Below are positions 4,030-5,570 of a DNA stretch of 5,570 nucleotides, piece by piece. The DNA comes from Anaerolineaceae bacterium. GTDB lineage: Bacteria > Chloroflexota > Anaerolineae > Anaerolineales > Anaerolineaceae. Within the stretch, counting starts at the first letter, position 1, and each line of letters starts with the position of its first letter. The stretch is from assembly GCA_028714615.1 (NCBI GenBank), contig JAQTMA010000262.1, positions 1 through 5,570 of the forward strand. Reading direction: 5' to 3'. The translations under genes were made by a program, and so were the position numbers. The notes beneath the pieces are model-generated. The model did not search any database, was not told the origin of the DNA, and was given only the letters and a program-made list of their open reading frames with translations.

Positions 4030-5570
4030 GTGATCGACATCCTGCTGAAGAATCCCCTGCTGCTTCTGTTCATCGTTGCAGCTATTGGCTATCCTTTAGG
4101 ACGAATTAAGATTGCTGGAGCCAGCCTGGGGGTCGCCGCCGTGCTCTTTGTAGGATTGGGGATTGGGGCGCTAAATCCCGGCTTGAAGTTGCCGGATATC
4201 ATCATCACCCTCGGACAGGTTCTGTTCCTGTATACGATTGGCCTGGCCAGCGGTTCGGTGTTTTTCGCTTCTTTCCTCCAGAAGGGGCTTGCCCACATCT
4301 TGCTGGCTCTGGGAGTCCTTCTGTTGGGAGGCTTGCTTACCGTCCTGGCCAGAAGCTTCTTCCATTTCACACCCGGTTCATCGGTGGGAATGTTCACCGG
4401 CAGCCTGACCAGCACGCCGGCCATGGCTTCCGTGGTGGACTACGTAGGAGCTGTCACGCCGCCAAACCTGGTCGATCAGGCGCGCTCCGAACCGGTTGTA
4501 GCTTATTCGCTCACATATCCAGTCGGGGTGCTTGGGATGATCCTGACCATTTTCTTCACATCCCGCCTCTGGAAAGTGGATCTTCTTGCTGAAGGGCGCG
4601 CTCTGAGGCATCTTGGCGGCAGCAACGAACCCCTCCGCAATCAAACTGTATCCATCACCAACCCCGACATTTCTGGCATCCCGATTCGCGACCTGGTTAC
4701 CCGCAGACGGTGGAAAGTTATCTTTGGGCGGTCTCGCCGTGACGGCCAACTCACCCTCCCCACCGGGGAGCATACCTTTGCGGTTGGCGATTTGGTGAAT
4801 CTGGTAGGTGTTCAGGATGATCTGGATGAAGTCACCGCAGCCATTGGCGAACCCAGTTTTGAGCACCTGGAACAGGACCTGACCAAGTACGACAAGCGCC
4901 GCTTTTTCATCTCCAACCCGCACATCGCTGGAAAGCGTCTTCGCGACCTGGATCTGCTGGGTCGCTACGGCGCAATCGTCACGCGCATCCGCCGCGGTGA
5001 CGTTGAGTTGCTTCCCCACGGAGATACTGTCCTGGCATTAGGCGACCAGATTCGCATCGTTGCCGAACGTGATACGCTGGAGCGGCTGGCGAACCTGTTG
5101 GGTGACTCCTACCGGGCGGTCAGTGAGATCGATATCCTGACGTTCAGCTTGGGCCTGGCCATCGGCCTTCTGGTGGGATTGGTCCCGATTCCACTCCCAG
5201 GTGGTCTCCACTTCAGCCTGGGCGTCGCCGGAGGCCCATTGATCGTCGCCTTAATCCTGGGTGCACTCGGGCGGAGCGGGCCCTTGGTCTGGTCGCTTCC
5301 CTACAGCGCCAACCTGACTCTGCGACAGATCGGCCTGGTGTTGTTCCTCGCCGGTGTGGGAACGCGCTCAGGCTATGCCTTTTACAGCACCTTGCGCAGC
5401 GGCAGCGGCATTGGTCTTCTCGCCAGTGGAGCCGCGATCACTTGCATTGTCGCCCTGGTCGCCCTGGTGATTGGCTATCGCTTACTGAAAATCCCCATGA
5501 CGCTCCTCATGGGCATCCTCTCCGGCATGCAGACCCAAACCGCCGTACTGTCGTTTGCCGTCGAGCAGAC
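4030..5570 (+). CDS. AspT/YidE-type (AAE family) putative transporter with two TrkA-C domains, 3' end cut by window
   Basis: The first 513 codons of an integral membrane transporter; with a family length near 550, perhaps the last 40-60 residues are missing. Seen: a hydrophobic N-terminal half (about 1-190) with the hallmark TGSLTSTPAMASVVD from 123 and AYSLTYPVGV after it. Two consecutive soluble TrkA-C (RCK_C) domains follow (about 207-278 and 292-360, each opening with ITNP or ISNP). The second membrane half starts near 366 and carries the family stretch GGLHFSLGVAGGPL (391-404) and a second-repeat motif SGMQTQTAVLSF near the edge. The family includes the aspartate:alanine exchanger AspT and uncharacterised YidE and YbjL; TrkA-C domains usually bind a small regulatory ligand. 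The substrate is not readable here. The start is the GTG at 4030, 8 bp after the rhomboid stop, with no Shine-Dalgarno and no upstream ATG in frame, so translation probably depends on coupling. Antiport is inferred from the family. Confidence 0.9.
   Translation, partial: MIDILLKNPLLLLFIVAAIGYPLGRIKIAGASLGVAAVLFVGLGIGALNPGLKLPDIIITLGQVLFLYTIGLASGSVFFASFLQKGLAHILLALGVLLLGGLLTVLARSFFHFTPGSSVGMFTGSLTSTPAMASVVDYVGAVTPPNLVDQARSEPVVAYSLTYPVGVLGMILTIFFTSRLWKVDLLAEGRALRHLGGSNEPLRNQTVSITNPDISGIPIRDLVTRRRWKVIFGRSRRDGQLTLPTGEHTFAVGDLVNLVGVQDDLDEVTAAIGEPSFEHLEQDLTKYDKRRFFISNPHIAGKRLRDLDLLGRYGAIVTRIRRGDVELLPHGDTVLALGDQIRIVAERDTLERLANLLGDSYRAVSEIDILTFSLGLAIGLLVGLVPIPLPGGLHFSLGVAGGPLIVALILGALGRSGPLVWSLPYSANLTLRQIGLVLFLAGVGTRSGYAFYSTLRSGSGIGLLASGAAITCIVALVALVIGYRLLKIPMTLLMGILSGMQTQTAVLSFAVEQ

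Noticed and set aside
4378..5019. Minus-strand open frame (213 codons) opposite the transporter gene
   Set aside because: The plus frame reads as continuous AAE-family transporter with TrkA-C domains. The antisense frame has no family features and no plausible start signal.

Overview
The window looks like ordinary chromosomal DNA from a bacterium of the Chloroflexota, most likely Anaerolineae-like. This is inference from protein style, not a database match. The clues are a sugar-type solute-binding lipoprotein with a long Pro/Thr/Ser linker, a guanylate kinase whose P-loop reads GPSGVGKDT, and an FmdB-type zinc-ribbon protein with an acidic middle and a Gly-rich tail. By eye the DNA is moderately GC-rich. 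I saw no tRNA, rRNA, CRISPR array, insertion sequence or phage gene.

Layout, left to right. (1) Positions 1-635, minus strand: the N-terminal part of an ABC-transporter solute-binding lipoprotein, cut by the left edge. (2) Positions 636-721: a short divergent promoter region. (3) Positions 722-2029, plus strand: a membrane-anchored or secreted protein with a gluzincin-like HEWTH zinc-protease motif and no family I can name firmly. (4) Positions 2036-2464, minus strand: an FmdB-like zinc-ribbon protein that converges on the protease gene with only 6 bp between the stops. (5) Positions 2465-2612: a second divergent promoter region with a palindromic -10 octamer. (6) Positions 2613-5570, plus strand: a tight run of three genes, namely guanylate kinase (gmk), a rhomboid intramembrane protease overlapping gmk by 4 nt, and an AspT/YidE-type membrane transporter starting 8 bp after the rhomboid and running off the right edge.

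How the genes relate. gmk, the rhomboid gene and the transporter gene are probably co-transcribed. Their functions (GMP phosphorylation, intramembrane proteolysis, anion or amino-acid exchange) form no obvious pathway, so this may be a housekeeping run and not a dedicated system. The binding protein and the HEWTH protein are divergent neighbours, both exported or membrane-anchored. Both begin with GTG, both lack a Shine-Dalgarno sequence, and both have a -10-like hexamer exactly 7 nt before the start codon, which suggests leaderless mRNAs. I did not find convincing evidence of a new multi-gene system. The items most worth a second look are the paired leaderless starts, the unassigned HEWTH protein, and the symmetric -10 between fmdB and gmk.
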